Of a DNA stretch of 50,523 bases, positions 34,001-45,741 are shown piece by piece. The position numbers and the translations under genes are program-made. The DNA is from Lactifluus volemus (Eukaryota; Basidiomycota; Agaricomycetes; Russulales; Russulaceae): the NCBI GenBank assembly GCA_022376515.1, contig WTXI01000263.1, positions 1-50,523 of the forward strand, in the 5' to 3' direction. How positions within the stretch are numbered: position 1 is the first letter of the stretch; each line of letters begins with the position of its first letter. The notes below the pieces were generated by a model, which saw nothing but the letters and a program-made list of their open reading frames with translations, was not told where the DNA came from and did no database searches.

Positions 34001-36494
34001 GAATGTCGTCGCAAAACAATCAAGGAACTGATGGAGAGGGGCTCGATCGCGGCAAGAAGCTGTCCCATGACGGATCGAAATACAATCTGTGCTTTATGTG
34101 ATTTGAAGTATTCTTTGAGAACTTCTTCGTACAAGTTGTCCAATACTCCTTCATCGCCCCGCTCTCGAGAGTGTCCCAACAGGTGCTGCACGCACTCTTT
34201 CTTGCTAAGGCCAAGACTAGCGGGGCTATTTATGAACCCGCAAGCAACGGCTGCCCATTGAAACAAGCCCTCTGCTGCCTTCGCTAATTTGCCTCCATAG
34301 TCTTTGAACACGTCCTCAGGAAGCTCTCTCCGAAGATACATGCCAATATCTTGCTCTGTATTGGCAGCCAGTTGGATATCGTCCATGTAGGTGGTACGGA
34401 CGGACCCCGCATTGGCAAAGGCAGGTTCTATACCACTCTCCGGCCTCGAAGTGATGAGTATTCGGAAGTTAGGAGGGAGGTCATTGAGGCGTTGAGCAAG
34501 AAACGCGTGGAGTCCATTTTTGTCGACTGTGGCTCCACTCTCATCCAGTGCATCGATGACGATGAGAACTGGACCAAGAAGTGGCGCATTCTTGAGCGGT
34601 TCAAGGAGGAGGCATTCAAATAGCGTATGATAGTCTCGGGTACCACGAAGAGACGATTTATCCTTGATGGCCCTCCCAAGGGCGCGTTTGAAAGCAGGAC
34701 TGCGATCGGAGAGATCGCGAGCAAGTGTCGTGAACAGCTGATAAGCCTCATCTTTGGACTGCTCCTTTCGCAAAAAGGCGAAGTAAGAGCCGAGACACTT
34801 GTCATCGAATCGACGTGCGATCTCATGTGCAATACAAGACTTTCCCGTGCCTGCTTGGCCGAGGAGAACGAGGGCACGTTCGGATTCGGGATTCTCGACC
34901 CACTTGACAATATAGTCCAAGAACCGTTCGCGTGTGCCTGGAATACAGCGCTTATCGTTGAATCGCCAGCCTCCCTTATAGGGCATTTCCCTGATTTTTG
35001 CGTCCAATTCTGTGCTCCTTGTCAGATTGATGGTCCGACAGTCCTGTGACCATCAAAGTTACGCACCAGCTTCTAGCACAGCAACCTCGGTGGTGACGGC
35101 AGCACGGGCAAGGAAACTGTTTCGCAGTCGGACGAGGTCGGCACGGTACTGTTCTATTTTTCCATCAACTTGGCCAACGATATACTTTAGAGCCCTCTTT
35201 CCTGAAAATCACATATTTATAATAGCCAATGAGATCGACAAAGGCGACGTACCAACTCGGACATCCTCCGCATATGATCGGATAAATTCGGCACATTTGG
35301 AGACGCACTCGAGCATCTCCTCGAGAATTGACGCCTGTCTGGACTCTGGCATGATGTTCCTCAAAGCATTGGCCTCTTCTGTAAATTCAAATACATCGCG
35401 TATGGCCTCAAGTAGTGTTTCGATGTTGAGGTCACGTTCAACCTGCTTTAGCAACGTCTGGCGGCAAAATGAAACAATAAAAGTAAACAATGAGTGATAG
35501 TTCTACATCATCCGAGAAGGCAATGAGATGGACCTCGGGGATCTTTGAGAGTAGACTCCACGCTAGTTTTGCGTAGGGGTTCAACTGAAGAGCGGAAGTT
35601 AGTTCGGCGACGGATACGCAAAACGATACTGGGCATACGGCTGCGATTGGAGTGACGGTGTCCATCACCCACTTGATATTAGTAACAGCACTTTGCCACG
35701 TCTTTATCGTATTAATATCCTTGATAGCTTCTTCAGCGCGACGGAGAGCGGTACGTGATGTCTCCGTCTGGCTCTCTGTCGCTAGTTGCATAGGGGTATC
35801 GCTCTCGATGGGAAGGTCACCTGTCCGGGATAAAGGGGGTAGAGAGGTGGCAGCTGCAGTGGATTCCATGGTTGTGGGACTTGGGGTGTTTACTACCGCA
35901 TTCTGAGACGAATTCCTGTTCGCTGATTCGGTGATCGTTAAGAAGAGTGTGATCGCCTCCGTTGGATGTCTTGTCTGTCCGTCAGCGCTGTCGAAAATAA
36001 TGTCAAGTTCTATATGTAGAATGCTTAGCCAGACGGATGTATATGAGATCATAAGGACGAACCACGATGAGGACTACAGGCTATCTCCCGCTTTCCAACA
36101 AGGATGTCTTTGTGTAGGGACCTTTCCGCATAGAGAGATATTGTAATATGAGAAAGTGGTTGTACAGCACTGCAGGAGACTCAATTGTAAATATGGGTGA
36201 AGATACGACATTTCTCACAATGCGTTGACGGTCTCATTCCAGTCCACGTGTTGCGCCACGCTCCGTACAGACCGTGTATGCCATGTTCTCTCTCCGTCTG
36301 TAACAGTAGCATAAAATCGAGTCTTCTTCCCAAGAAGGGACTTTAGACGGGGGAGGTTGTGCGCTCTGAGAACTGGCAGGGGGAGGAGATCTAGTACTCA
36401 TCAGAGCACGGTGATAAAGGTGCGTACGAGTTATCTGGAGCGGAACGGGGCTTGATTGGGTTTCGCAGAGCTGGGTGCGGTTGACGGAGTGCAT
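31081..36494 (-). CDS. NLR copy 4: C2 - MLKL-like helical - NACHT - WD40, intact (about 1655 aa)
   Basis: Exons: 36494-36428, 36372-36219, 36169-36063, 36009-35639, 35584-35534, 35457-35253, 35201-35067, 35009-33490, 33438-31081; all phases fit. This is the longest member, with about 15 WD40 units, almost all matching the consensus GHTDSVTSVAFSPDGQ. Repeats 2-4 and 8-10 are near-identical blocks exactly 774 bp (six repeats) apart. Differences between repeats fall mainly at the two residues after GHT, the residue before SVAF, and the residues flanking Asp in GSxDxT. Walker A GQAGTGKS, Walker B LIVIDALDES and the C-terminal cap are intact. Subtype B N-terminus (DTPMQLAT, AIKDINTIKTW). Its neighbour on the right is the only complete RCC1-like gene. 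Confidence 0.88.
31965..32310 (-). repeat. Block of WD40 repeats duplicated within NLR copy 4, member 1
   Basis: It matches 32739-33084 with only scattered single-base differences at an offset of exactly 774 bp, six times the 129 bp repeat. The shared rare variant WEVTTG (in place of WDATTG) and the pair SSDDTIRVW / HTSSVRSVAF mark it as one event. Confidence 0.8.
32739..33084 (-). repeat. Block of WD40 repeats duplicated within NLR copy 4, member 2
   Basis: Partner of 31965-32310. It encodes repeats 2-4 of the protein, the other block repeats 8-10. Confidence 0.8.
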
Positions 36495-36936
36495 TACGGT
36501 TTGAGAACCTAGGCTGTACCACTTAATAACAGGGGACATAGGCATGAGAGACATTTACACATACGAATTCAGGATCAACTTGGGTGTGTTCCAAGTCATG
36601 GCTGGCTGAAATCACAAACCACGCCCCGTCCGCATTTTGCCGACAATGAAAGTCTAGGCTAAGCCTAGAACATGTAGTTTGGATATTATGTTCGGGAAAT
36701 ATAAGTGTATTCGGACAATTCGTCTCTGTTTCCCATGATGACGATGTACAGCACTGTAAGTCGGCGGTTGTCTCGAGCAGGAGAGTATTGCTTTTCTTGT
36801 TCTTGCGGCTCTTAAAAGCCGGAAAAATGTAGATTACAGTATACTGTACCGCGGCTGCCACAGGCACTGGCAGCAAGATTGAATCTATCGGCCCGGGTTG
36901 TCGTCGTCATCGCTGGCTGGTGCTGACCGATTAAAC
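36495..36936. promoter_or_regulatory. Divergent promoter between NLR copy 4 (-) and the intact RCC1-like gene (+)
   Basis: About 440 bp, subtype B (CCCATGATGACGATG near 36732). This is the only one of the four promoters that drives a complete RCC1-like gene, so it shows the original arrangement. Confidence 0.6.
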
Positions 36937-39058
36937 ATGTTCAGAAGACAGACGACCACTCTACTGAACGGTCCTAGATGGTTCTCACACAGTTCAGGTC
37001 CACGCATGTCCTCAAATACCGTCATTAGAGGAGCGGCAGTGGCTACATCTATTGCCGCGGCGGTGGCAGTCACCATTACGGTCCAGCAAACCGCAGTTGG
37101 GCCCTTACACAACGATCCATCTCCCAGCGTTCCAGCATCAGCGGTCTCCAGCAAGATAAATCCAGGGGAAAAAAGAGTGGTCGGTGGAGATGGCGAGGAG
37201 CTTAGACTGTTTGTGTGGGGCTCGAATAGGTTCGTCTACATCTCACCTTGTATGTGCTCTTCAGTGAAGTGTATACACTATAAGGTCACGCATCATATCT
37301 CCGGATTCGTCGGATGCGATGCAGATTCGTACGCCAGTGGTGGCTTCGTTTCTTCAAGACGTGGCATTGCGCGACTTGGCGGTACACGCCACGCATGCTG
37401 TCTGCGTGGACGGACGTGGAGACGTTTATCAGTGGGGCGATGGTTTCTTTGACCAAAAGTCTTCGTCAGACGATCGGAAGCCTGTACTGACCTTGCAGGG
37501 TAAAGTGCGTCCGCCCCTCACTTTCACTCTCAAGTAGCTGACGATGGCCTTGATTTTTCGCGATGCACAGAATATCACACGTGTACAGGTCACTGAATCT
37601 CGCATCTTTGCGCTCTCGGCTTCCGGAAAGGTGTACGTCATATCTTCCGAGGCAGCCCAGCAGAAACCCAATCTAGGCGCTGTGACACCTTCGAGCGCGT
37701 CGTGGTGGGGTACGGGCTGGTTTTGGGGTGGAGAAACAGGGGTCCAACATTTCGAGATCGAGCCGGCTCATCAACTCGCATGGCGCGAAAAGTGAGTGAT
37801 CCTCCTCGTCTTCGGCGGCAGAGACCCCACCGTTGATCGTCGCAATAGAATTATCTCCATCGCCGCTGGCCGAGATCATCTTCTCGCTCTGACCTCTTCT
37901 GGCCGCACTTTCGTACATCCATTTTCCAAGGACGCCAACACCCATGGTCAGCTTGGATTCCGCAAGTTCGACATCCCTGACCCATCATGCTCAACCTCGG
38001 CTTCTCGTCTTCACGTCGAGCTTACACCGAGAGCCGTTGCAGATCCGTACGCTAAGAACACGCGCTATGCCCGTGAATCACGCTCAGGCTCGCCTGCCGC
38101 GGCGGCGTTGCTTCCCGTATCTGAGAATCTCATGAATCTGGATGATAGAAACCTGAAGTTCTCTGACAGATTGTTCGAGGTTCCGGCACTGAGAGGCGTT
38201 CATGTTATCCAGATCGCAGCTGGCTCACGAAGTAGTTTCGTGAGAACTGACACGGGAAGAGTACTCGGCTGGGGCGCTAATGACTTTGGGTGCGTTATTA
38301 TTGTGATCTCTTAGGAGGCGTGATACGATACGGCCAATACCACATGGCTCCTGATTAGGCAAATCGGTCTGGGTGGGAATGTGACGCTCGACACGATCAC
38401 GGTCCCTACAGAAGTCGTGCTATGGAGGAGCACACCGAGCGGCACCCGCACTCGGTGCATTGACATGAACGTGGGAGGTGACTTGGCATTCTTCACCGTC
38501 GAACGCGTTGACGGGACAGCGATCGGGAACATTGAAATCCTGTCCTGCGGGAACGGACAGTACGGCGGATTGGGAAACGCGTTGTTCAGCAATGCTCAAA
38601 GCGTACCCGTGCGCACTAAAGCTGTCAGCGGACTTTTGGAGTGTACGTTAACGCACGAATCACACGACGTTATGGCATCCCGTCCTGACATTTAGCTTTC
38701 AGTTTCGGAAAAGACAAATAACTTGCAGCCGATCGAGCCACATGCGCTCTCCGTATCGCCTGATGGGCATGTCCTACTCGCACTCGATACGCATGGACGC
38801 GCAGGATCAGGCGGAGGTGGGAGGGACTTGTTCGCGTGGGGGACAAATTATGATTATCAAGTTGGCAACGGGAAGCGAGCGAGCATCGCGGTGCCAACTA
38901 CGCTCGAACCTGGAGAAGGCGATCGGTTGATGTTAGGGAAGCGACAGGCCAAGGTGGTGCGTGATCCGCAAGGGCGAGTGTGGAGGCGAGGCGTACAGGT
39001 TGAGCAGGTTGCGGTTGCGGGTTACGGAAATAGCTTGATCTATTGGAGGATCGCTTAA
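36937..39058 (+). CDS. Complete RCC1-like mitochondrial protein (Fmp25/RCC1L-type), about 609 aa
   Basis: Exons: 36937-37229, 37270-37504, 37571-37791, 37849-38289, 38359-38642, 38703-39058; phases fit throughout and the total is 610 codons. The N-terminus MFRRQTTTLLNGPRWFSHSS is Arg/Ser-rich (presequence-like) and is followed by an Ala/Val hydrophobic segment. RCC1-type blade signatures follow: VWGSN, VYQWGDGF, VYVISSEAA, AAGRDHLLALTSSG, HGQLGFRKFD, IAAGSRSSFVRTDTG, VLGWGANDFG, CGNGQYGGLGN, LFAWGTNYDYQVGNGK. Yeast Fmp25 is a mitochondrial inner-membrane RCC1-like protein required for respiratory complex III assembly; equivalence here is inferred. The first intron would be only 40 bp, but it is the only choice that keeps frame and avoids a TGA present in copies 2-4. 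This is the functional parent of the three truncated copies. Confidence 0.82.
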
Positions 39059-39151
39059 CCGCTGGACCCGGACCCCCTTTACCGCTTAAAGCGACCACGG
39101 ACCTAGGCGTTTGTTCCTCCCCCCTTGAAATACGCCTCTTTATAGCTAGCC

Positions 39152-40644
39152 ATGACAACCTCTTTATCATCCTCAATTGACATGCTCTCCCTCACCTCCA
39201 GTACAAGGTGGGCTAGTGACTCTCCTTCAGACGAAGATGAAATCGTCTGGTCCTTATCATCTTCTGCTGCGTTCTCTTCCCCTTCCCCGCCTAATTCACC
39301 CCTATCCGATACGGCAGACTTTGTGCTTGTGCCCCGAATGAGTATCAGCACAGCGGCCGCAGCATCAGCGACATCAACAACGACCGACCTGGATGTGTCC
39401 AGGTCCCCAACTGCTGCCCATTCGGTCGTCGATAAATTAGCAGCCCTCTCATTGAGCGTCGCTCCGCAACCCCGCCGGGTCCGAGCCGACATACTACCCA
39501 CATCCACATCCACTGGTACAGCGCCAGCGAAGAAGAAGGCCAAAGGTCGTCACTCAGGTGACCGGAAGGCATCCGTTCCGGTGCCCCCGCCCCCGCATCC
39601 GAGTGTCCCCGATGAGCAAACACAAGGAGGAGCTCCACGGACGTCAGCGGTGAAGAAGAATAAGCGCAAGAAGAAGGGCTCTTCTTCCCCTACATTGCCC
39701 GCTACGACCACTGCGGCGATAAGTGGTGATGGTATCATGGGTTCGACACCGGTCGCGAAGACGAGGACGAAGCGGGAAACAAAGTCTGATGGTACCTCCG
39801 CGGCTAGTGTGCCCGAACCGAGGAGTCCGACCAAGAAGAAGAAGAAGAAGAGCGGGTCTGTTATTACCGTTGGAGGGGCATCCGCTCTGTCGATTACCTC
39901 ACTTGCGGAGGGCGGTGTGGTGAGGTTGCCACCAGCAGCAGGGCTCAGGTCGGCCACCGGTTCGCTCTCCGAAGGGGATGGAGACGTATCCGAATCATCT
40001 TCGACCACGACAACGACAACGACAACAACAACAGCAACGACCTCTTCTAGTACTAATCCCGACACCGCTAGTACTGGCTACCACGAAGCACACAAATATA
40101 TGACCTCGTGCGTACACGCGCTTCGCTTTATGTCCACGCTATGCACTAAAATCAACACCCCCCTTGATTGCTCGATGATCCGCACCACCACGTGTGCCTA
40201 TTTTTTCAATTTATTTTTCTATTCTATTCTTCTTTTGTTCGTCCCCCTTCCCCCCTTTTGTCCCTTGTTTTTTTTTTTTTTGCACTCGCACGGCTTAGGT
40301 ACCTGGCGCACCCACCACCTCCAGGTAACAACAGTTCGGCATTACTGATGCTACAAGCACTCATCCTCGAGCTTGGCTGCCTGCCCGGCGTGGCGACGAG
40401 CAAATTCTCGATCCCGGAGCTCCCAGGAACGCTAAGGCAGGCCAAGCTACTCCTGAAGCGCCACGCGTTCATCAATGTGCGTGATTATCTCGCCGTGCGG
40501 GAGCAAGGCCAGGCCGCGCTGCAGCGCGTGATGCACCCCAGCCGGAAGAGCCTCGTACGGGAGGTGCGTAAGGGGAAACGAGTGCCCGTGCAGGAGGTGA
40601 AGAAGGCCGGCCTCAACGTCCTTTTGGTCAACACACACTTTTGA
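39152..40644 (+). CDS. Basic, low-complexity protein with conserved C-terminal domain (unknown function)
   Basis: Two exons, 39152-40070 and 40325-40644, give about 412 aa. The first is Ser/Thr/Pro/Ala-rich with several Lys clusters (PAKKKAKGR, VKKNKRKKKGSS, PTKKKKKKSG) that would act as nuclear localisation signals, and ends in a Thr run. The second reads as a folded helical domain: LLMLQALILELG, SIPELPGTLRQAKLLLK, FINVRDYLAV, VMHPSRKSLVREVRKGKR. I have the impression that similar C-termini occur in other basidiomycete proteins, but I cannot name a family. The 254 bp intron is long for this locus and has a strong pyrimidine tract; the donor choice (A|GTACTG) rests on phase alone. The start lies only 93 bp after the RCC1-like stop. 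Confidence 0.65.
40004..40045 (+). repeat. ACN microsatellite coding a threonine run
   Basis: A run of CGACAACGACAACGACAACA-type triplets encodes about ten threonines. It is likely to vary in length between strains. Confidence 0.7.
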
Positions 40645-41015
40645 ACAATATGGTTACTGTCACCGTTGCTGCCCTTTCTGCAATATTTGCTTGTCGTCTC
40701 TCGTGGTAATACTAGTAGCTTAGCAGTTTTTCTAACGTGTAACACATCTCGAATCTACAACATTTTTCACGGCGTTCACTTTCAATCCGATCCTCCGCGC
40801 GCAAACCCGCAGACAAAAGGTGTAATTGTCATTGTAATTCCACGTTAACGAATGGCCTGACACTGTCCTCCCATTCAAGTACCTATGAGCCAATGAGAGC
40901 CAGCCCCAGCACGGCCTAAAGGCTATGGATGATAAGTATGTAACCAATAAAATGAAGCGGTAATGAGATAATAAAGTTCATTGGGTATATGGATCGTAGA
41001 CTGCCACTCCAGCAA
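40645..41015. other. Convergent 3' spacer
   Basis: About 370 bp between a plus-strand stop and a minus-strand stop. An AATAAA-like ACCAATAAAATG lies near 40943 and an ATAATAAAG near 40969. No gene is supported. Confidence 0.5.
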
Positions 41016-42064
41016 CTAGGTTGGATTGCAAGCCTCAACAAGATCAGCCATATTTTGGAAGACCTGATTCAAGTCGAAGATGTTATCATTCTGTCCATCG
41101 GGAACAGTACTGCCAGTTATTTGGGGTTGAGCAAGACCACTTGCAGAGCCAGCGCTCGACTTCCCGCTCGACGAAGTTGAGGCCGCAGCAGACGGCTTTG
41201 ACGAAGTGGAGGTTATGCTAGTAGTCGTGGGGCTGCTGGTGGTCTGCGCAGGGGCGGGAGTACTAGTGGAAGTCGGTGGGGGTGGAGTATAGGTACTCGT
41301 CGAGGTAGGAGGAGGAGGAGGGGGAGGGGTGTAAGTAGTTTGTGGAGGTGGTGGTGGTGGTGGTGGTTGCGATGCTGGGGCTGGGGCTGGGGCCGGGGCC
41401 GGGGCTGGGTTTCCCTGACCCTCAAAGCTCCAATCACAGCTGATGACACCCTTGCCGAGGTCCCCATTCGTGAAGTAGTTGAAGAGGCCCTCTGTTAAAT
41501 CAAGGCCAGCATGGGGACAGGCCTGACACTAAAGAGAGATTTTAAGTGAGGCCGACGAGGAGTAAATGAGACGAACCTTGTCGACAATTTGGGCGGTAGC
41601 CGTTTTGCCAAGACAAGTGAGGGTGATCGTTTTAAAACACGGATAGGAAGGGAAGGGACCTGAGAAGTCCTTGAAAGGGGTGGAAAATCAGCGCCCTTGG
41701 CTAGTCAGACCAATGAACAGGATACTGACCCCTATGCTCAAAGCGACAACCTATGGGAGTAAGTTTGAGGGTAAGAATATTAAAACGATAGCTCACAAAA
41801 TCACTATTCTGGTAGTTACCGCCACAAGCGACACTACAGAAAACAATAAGGAATAGAAAGACATGAGCAGAAGGAAGACACATACGCGCCCACGTTGATC
41901 TGGTAATACGTTGAACGAACACCAGTGTTTTCGTCCCTGGGTAAAATGTCACCACGGGCGCGAAGAGCGATTTCTGAATGACGGCGAGCACGGTGATCAC
42001 CATGACTGGCGAGAATGGATAGAGGGAGTGAAAACGCGAGGAGAGCAATCAATAATGAGCGCAT
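41016..42064 (-). CDS. Secreted double-psi beta-barrel (expansin/RlpA-like) protein with Pro-rich linker
   Basis: The start at 42064 gives MRSLLIALLAFSLPLSILAS, a clear signal peptide. Introns at 41834-41885 and 41751-41796 fit in phase, and two further short introns follow. Spliced segments read RSTYYQINVGAVACGG, NYQNSDFVVALS, PCFKTITLTCLGKTAT, AQIVDKCQACPHAGLDLTEG, LFNYFTNGDLGKGVISCDWS, the cysteine pattern and DPBB core of fungal barwin/expansin-like secreted proteins. A linker of alternating Pro-Ala, poly-Pro and Ser/Thr follows (about 41150-41400), then a short C-terminus ending VEACNPT. Such proteins loosen or bind cell-wall polysaccharide; several are induced in fruiting bodies or during plant contact. 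The exact third intron boundary is my choice by phase. Confidence 0.75.
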
Positions 42065-45000
42065 TGTAAATAAAAGAAGGGAATGATGGAAACGAAAGGG
42101 ATGTTGGGAGGGTAACGTATACGACGACGTAGCGAGACGGAGACGGACAAGAGACAAACTTGGGAAAATCCACAAAATTTCGACCCGTCAAAATACGACC
42201 AAATAAAGCTCCGTTTACAAATTCGGATCCCCACGGTTGTCCTTTTTCTTTCTCATCACCCATGTTAGACGCATCTAAACCTCTCATTCAACCTGCACGT
42301 CTTCCCGGAGGCCCTTAACGCTCTTGGCCCTCCCCGCTCCACCATTTCTTCAACATCCTTCCGCGCATCCGTTTGCCACTTCTAGTCAACAAGACCCATT
42401 CCACCACCTAAACCCAGTGGAATGCCATCTAACCCTAAGTTGTTTTTGGCTACTTCGCATCCTCCCTCGGTTCAACCTGGCCTTCATTCCTTATCTATGC
42501 ATCCCTTGCACTATCGTCCTTTTGCGTCATACACAGACGCCTTGGCTTCATGACACATCACAGATCCCCATTATGTACCGCCTCGGGACCCTGGTACTCG
42601 GTCGCTTCACGTCTGCCTCCACCCACAGAATCCCATTTGTTGGGCATATTCCACCGGGGCAAATATGACAACGAGTTACGAGGAAGGCAGTGCCGGAACA
42701 TGCGGGATCTCATGTCAGAAGTCGAGTTCCCGGACCTGGTGCGGAATGCTATATGAATATGCCAGTGTTCTTCGGAACTAGACCAACATACCGGATGCAA
42801 CGTAGCCGGGCTTCAGCCCTACCCGAGCATCGCTCAACCCGGTGACACTTCTGCTGGATTTGCTCGCCGTAGGCCACCTCGTTCTCTCTGCACTCCCCAC
42901 TACAGGAGGCTCGCAGGAGGTCGATGGTGGGGACCTGAAAGCGTTGTAGAACGTCGCTTAATCTGCACGACTTCTTGGCGAACGGAACGTGGGTGAAAAA
43001 GGCTGTTGGATGACCTGGTGGAATAGACGGGCACGAACAAGGAAGCGTGTAACCAGAATGTCAGGGGTTGTGCCACTGCACTGCATGTGGTGTATGAGGG
43101 CGATCTTGACTTTACAAGTGCACTCTGGACCCCGTGCATCGGATGGTGGCGGTACTTGAGGGAGCCCAGGCTGGAACTTTGGACCACTACCGTGTACAAT
43201 CGCCCACCCCCAACTGCGACTCTATCCTGCACAGATAGACGCACTACAACACCGCCGTACAAGTAACCTTCCTCTCACCGCGGGTCCAACAACCTCCGAT
43301 GTCTCTGTACTTCAGGCTGGCTTGAAACTGTCGCAGGCACGCCTCCGCAATCATGCAGCACACTTCCATCCTTTCCTACACATCCCGTCCGCGACGACCC
43401 GTTTCCTTGAGCTGGCCTGTGTTCATTGTGAACGCCCTTCCACATCCCTTTTGACACGTCAGAAACCTCATCTTCCCGTGTCGGCGCAGTACCAACTGTT
43501 CGATGAATCCGTCTACACAGCAGATACCCCACTGCACGTAGTCACACTCCCACTCACACTCTTGCAACTTTGAGTTGTGGTGCCTCGCGGGGTGTCACAA
43601 AGAGTTACTACTCGCTCTCAGGATTGCTCGAGTTGTGTGTTGGCAGTCGCAACGGTTGCATGTGGTGAGGATTGCCGTAGTATGGACGAGTGCAGCTGAA
43701 TGCCATTGCCCAACCGAGAAGAAGGGAGTCATTGGGGACATGCACAGGAAGTTCGGACGCTCTGCGCTGTCCAAATCGGAGCGGAGAGCAGGCTCTTGTG
43801 TGCATAGCGAAAAGATCAATGGAGATGTTGCAGCAAGCGGAAGTGCGGCAGGGTTCGCCGTGTCTGCGGGGTCAACTGACGGGCGCGTGGCTCATGGTGG
43901 TCAGAAACGTGCGTGCCCAGCGCCGCTCGGAGTATGTAAAGAGCAAGGGTTGGGTGAACGCACGGCGTAGTCGCAAGACTGGTGTTGTAGCGGGGGAAGC
44001 CAAGCTTCGAGAGACGGGCGATCGTGCTGACGATGCCATAATTTTTTCCATTCTTCTCGCTTTCGCAGCGATATTGTTACCCTTCTTTTTTGCAAGAGTG
44101 TGGTTATACAAACTCCTTCTCACCCCTTGCCTCGGTTAAATATGACGTGGTGTTACAGGTAGTCCTTATAATAAAACAACATCTCGTCATCCGTCTATGG
44201 ATCGAGGAAAGGAGGACGTATGTGGCAGTACGGTCGGGGGTTGATGGCAATGTGCGAATCCGACGCAATCGGGCATCGGGTCTTCGAAGTATCCCAGTGT
44301 AACGATATCATCATCGTACTGTATTTTACGGGGTCTGTTGTTGATTGCTCAAATCGGTCCTATGGTAAGAGGACGCAGGGGTGCTTATGCGAATGCCTCT
44401 TCGGGGTATGAACCCATCCACCTGTGAGCAGGTGAGCGCAGGGGTGGAACCCAGAAGTTATTGCTATCACATCATGGAAGGAGGATGGCGACATCTGACG
44501 TGGATGTCTTGTCTGTGATACTCGACACCCTGATTGCCCTATGAATGACGTCTCACTAGCCGTGATGCGTATAACCTCCTCGAGGAAAAGTAAGCATCGA
44601 ATCAGCGCAAACGTCGCGACAAAGCAAAACTGCTGCACCATTGGATTATGACCCATGAACGCGCCATGCGGGGGTGTTGCAAAGACCATTGAGGTTAAAC
44701 GCCCTACTCTACGAGAGATGTGATGTGTCCGATAGTACTTGATGGGATTACTGCAAGGTCCGACACTATATTGACCCAGGGGGGCACGAACCGCTACAGA
44801 CGCTCTAGAATCGAAAGAAAGTTGTTGTTTTACGTCCCACGATCGTGATGTATGTCTATTACTTAGTTCGCGCCGGCCAGATCAGGATGGTTGACCTTGC
44901 GTTCTTGCATGTACGTTCATAAAGGCAATGACAGGGTATGTACAGTGTCAAAGCTCAACATGATGCCCGATGTACCCTCCACGTTTGATACACGCGCACC

Positions 45001-45232
45001 CCACGTCTGCGAATATAATAGGCAGCGCCCATGAGCACCCTGGGGTGTGTTGTTGTATTGTTGTATTGAGCTAATGTGAGAGTGGACTCTAACCCAAGTT
45101 AGTTTAGGGATAACTTATTGTGCGGTCATCATGATTGGCTCGGAAATGTATGCGCGTGTACATGTAGAAAATGAAAAATCTCGTCACGGGATGGAATATA
45201 TAGGCGTCGCCAAAAAAGAGTCTCTCTCTAGT
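42065..45232. other. 3.2 kb region without a recognisable gene
   Basis: The first part should be the promoter of the DPBB gene. The rest contains only short frames on both strands (the longest about 130-150 aa at 43575-44139) with biased, unfamiliar composition and no domain signal. I found no tRNA-like box, transposase motif or terminal repeat. A small TGTTGTATTGTTGTATTG repeat sits near 45050. It could hold a non-coding RNA, lineage-specific small genes or old repeat remains. Confidence 0.4.
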
Positions 45233-45741
45233 CTACTTTGATCGTCCTGGAGTCGGGGGAGTCAATACGAGTTGCAATTCAGCCTGCGATCCATTATCCG
45301 ATTCGATATCGACGTAGATGGGTTGGTTCGGTTTCAAATTGAACGAAACTCTGGAGCCCTTCTCCATCGACGACGTCGAGGATGTAGAGGAGGAAGACGA
45401 AGACGAGAACCGCGACCTTCGAGACGAGTCTGAATCCGAATCCGACCATCGTGAGGTCGTTTGATTGCCGCCATCCAGGTGACGAAGAGACGATCGTCTG
45501 TGCCGGAGTAGTATAAAATGGACCAGGAACACGCCCAGAGAGAGTAGGATGATCCCAGAAAGTACGACTATGATTGCGATCGCTGTCGAGAGAGGAAGGC
45601 GGGTAGGTAAAAAAAAACCAGCAGAAATTTGCTAGGTCAGCGGCGGCAAGCAAGCACGCGAAGGTGCGGAGGACCCTCAGGCTGTCAGCCATGGCCAGGA
45701 CAAGACTCACAGGGTAAAATGGTGGTAACCGAAGTATCCAT
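45233..45741 (-). CDS. Small single-pass membrane protein (about 126 aa)
   Basis: Two exons, 45741-45711 and 45582-45233, join in phase across a 128 bp GTGAGT..CGACAG intron. The product starts MDTSVTTILP, then has one strongly hydrophobic helix (IAIIVVLSGIILLSLGVFLV), a basic stop-transfer end (LLRHRRSS), a Ser/Asp-rich cytoplasmic stretch and a C-terminus ending TPPTPGRSK. The short outside part, single helix and acidic/Ser tail look like the small membrane or sensor-like proteins common in basidiomycetes. I do not recognise a specific family. A longer overlapping frame (to 45809) reads through the intron and is not preferred. Confidence 0.55.

Larger units (their letters stand above)
28011..38278. 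repeat. Tandem array unit 4, last junction to the right edge (about 10268 bp)
   Basis: It ends where units 1-3 switch to Pumilio sequence. Here GGGGCGCTAA continues into TGACTTTGGG and the native RCC1 gene. This is the right border of the array. Confidence 0.88.

Noticed and set aside
7891..38278. The 10 kb unit as a transposon or viral element
   Set aside because: No transposase, reverse transcriptase, terminal repeats or target duplications were seen; the edges fall inside two host genes in a tandem-duplication pattern.
42300..44700. Short frames such as 43575-43970 and 43275-43532 as genes
   Set aside because: No family signal, no supporting splice structure, and overlapping frames on both strands with similar length.
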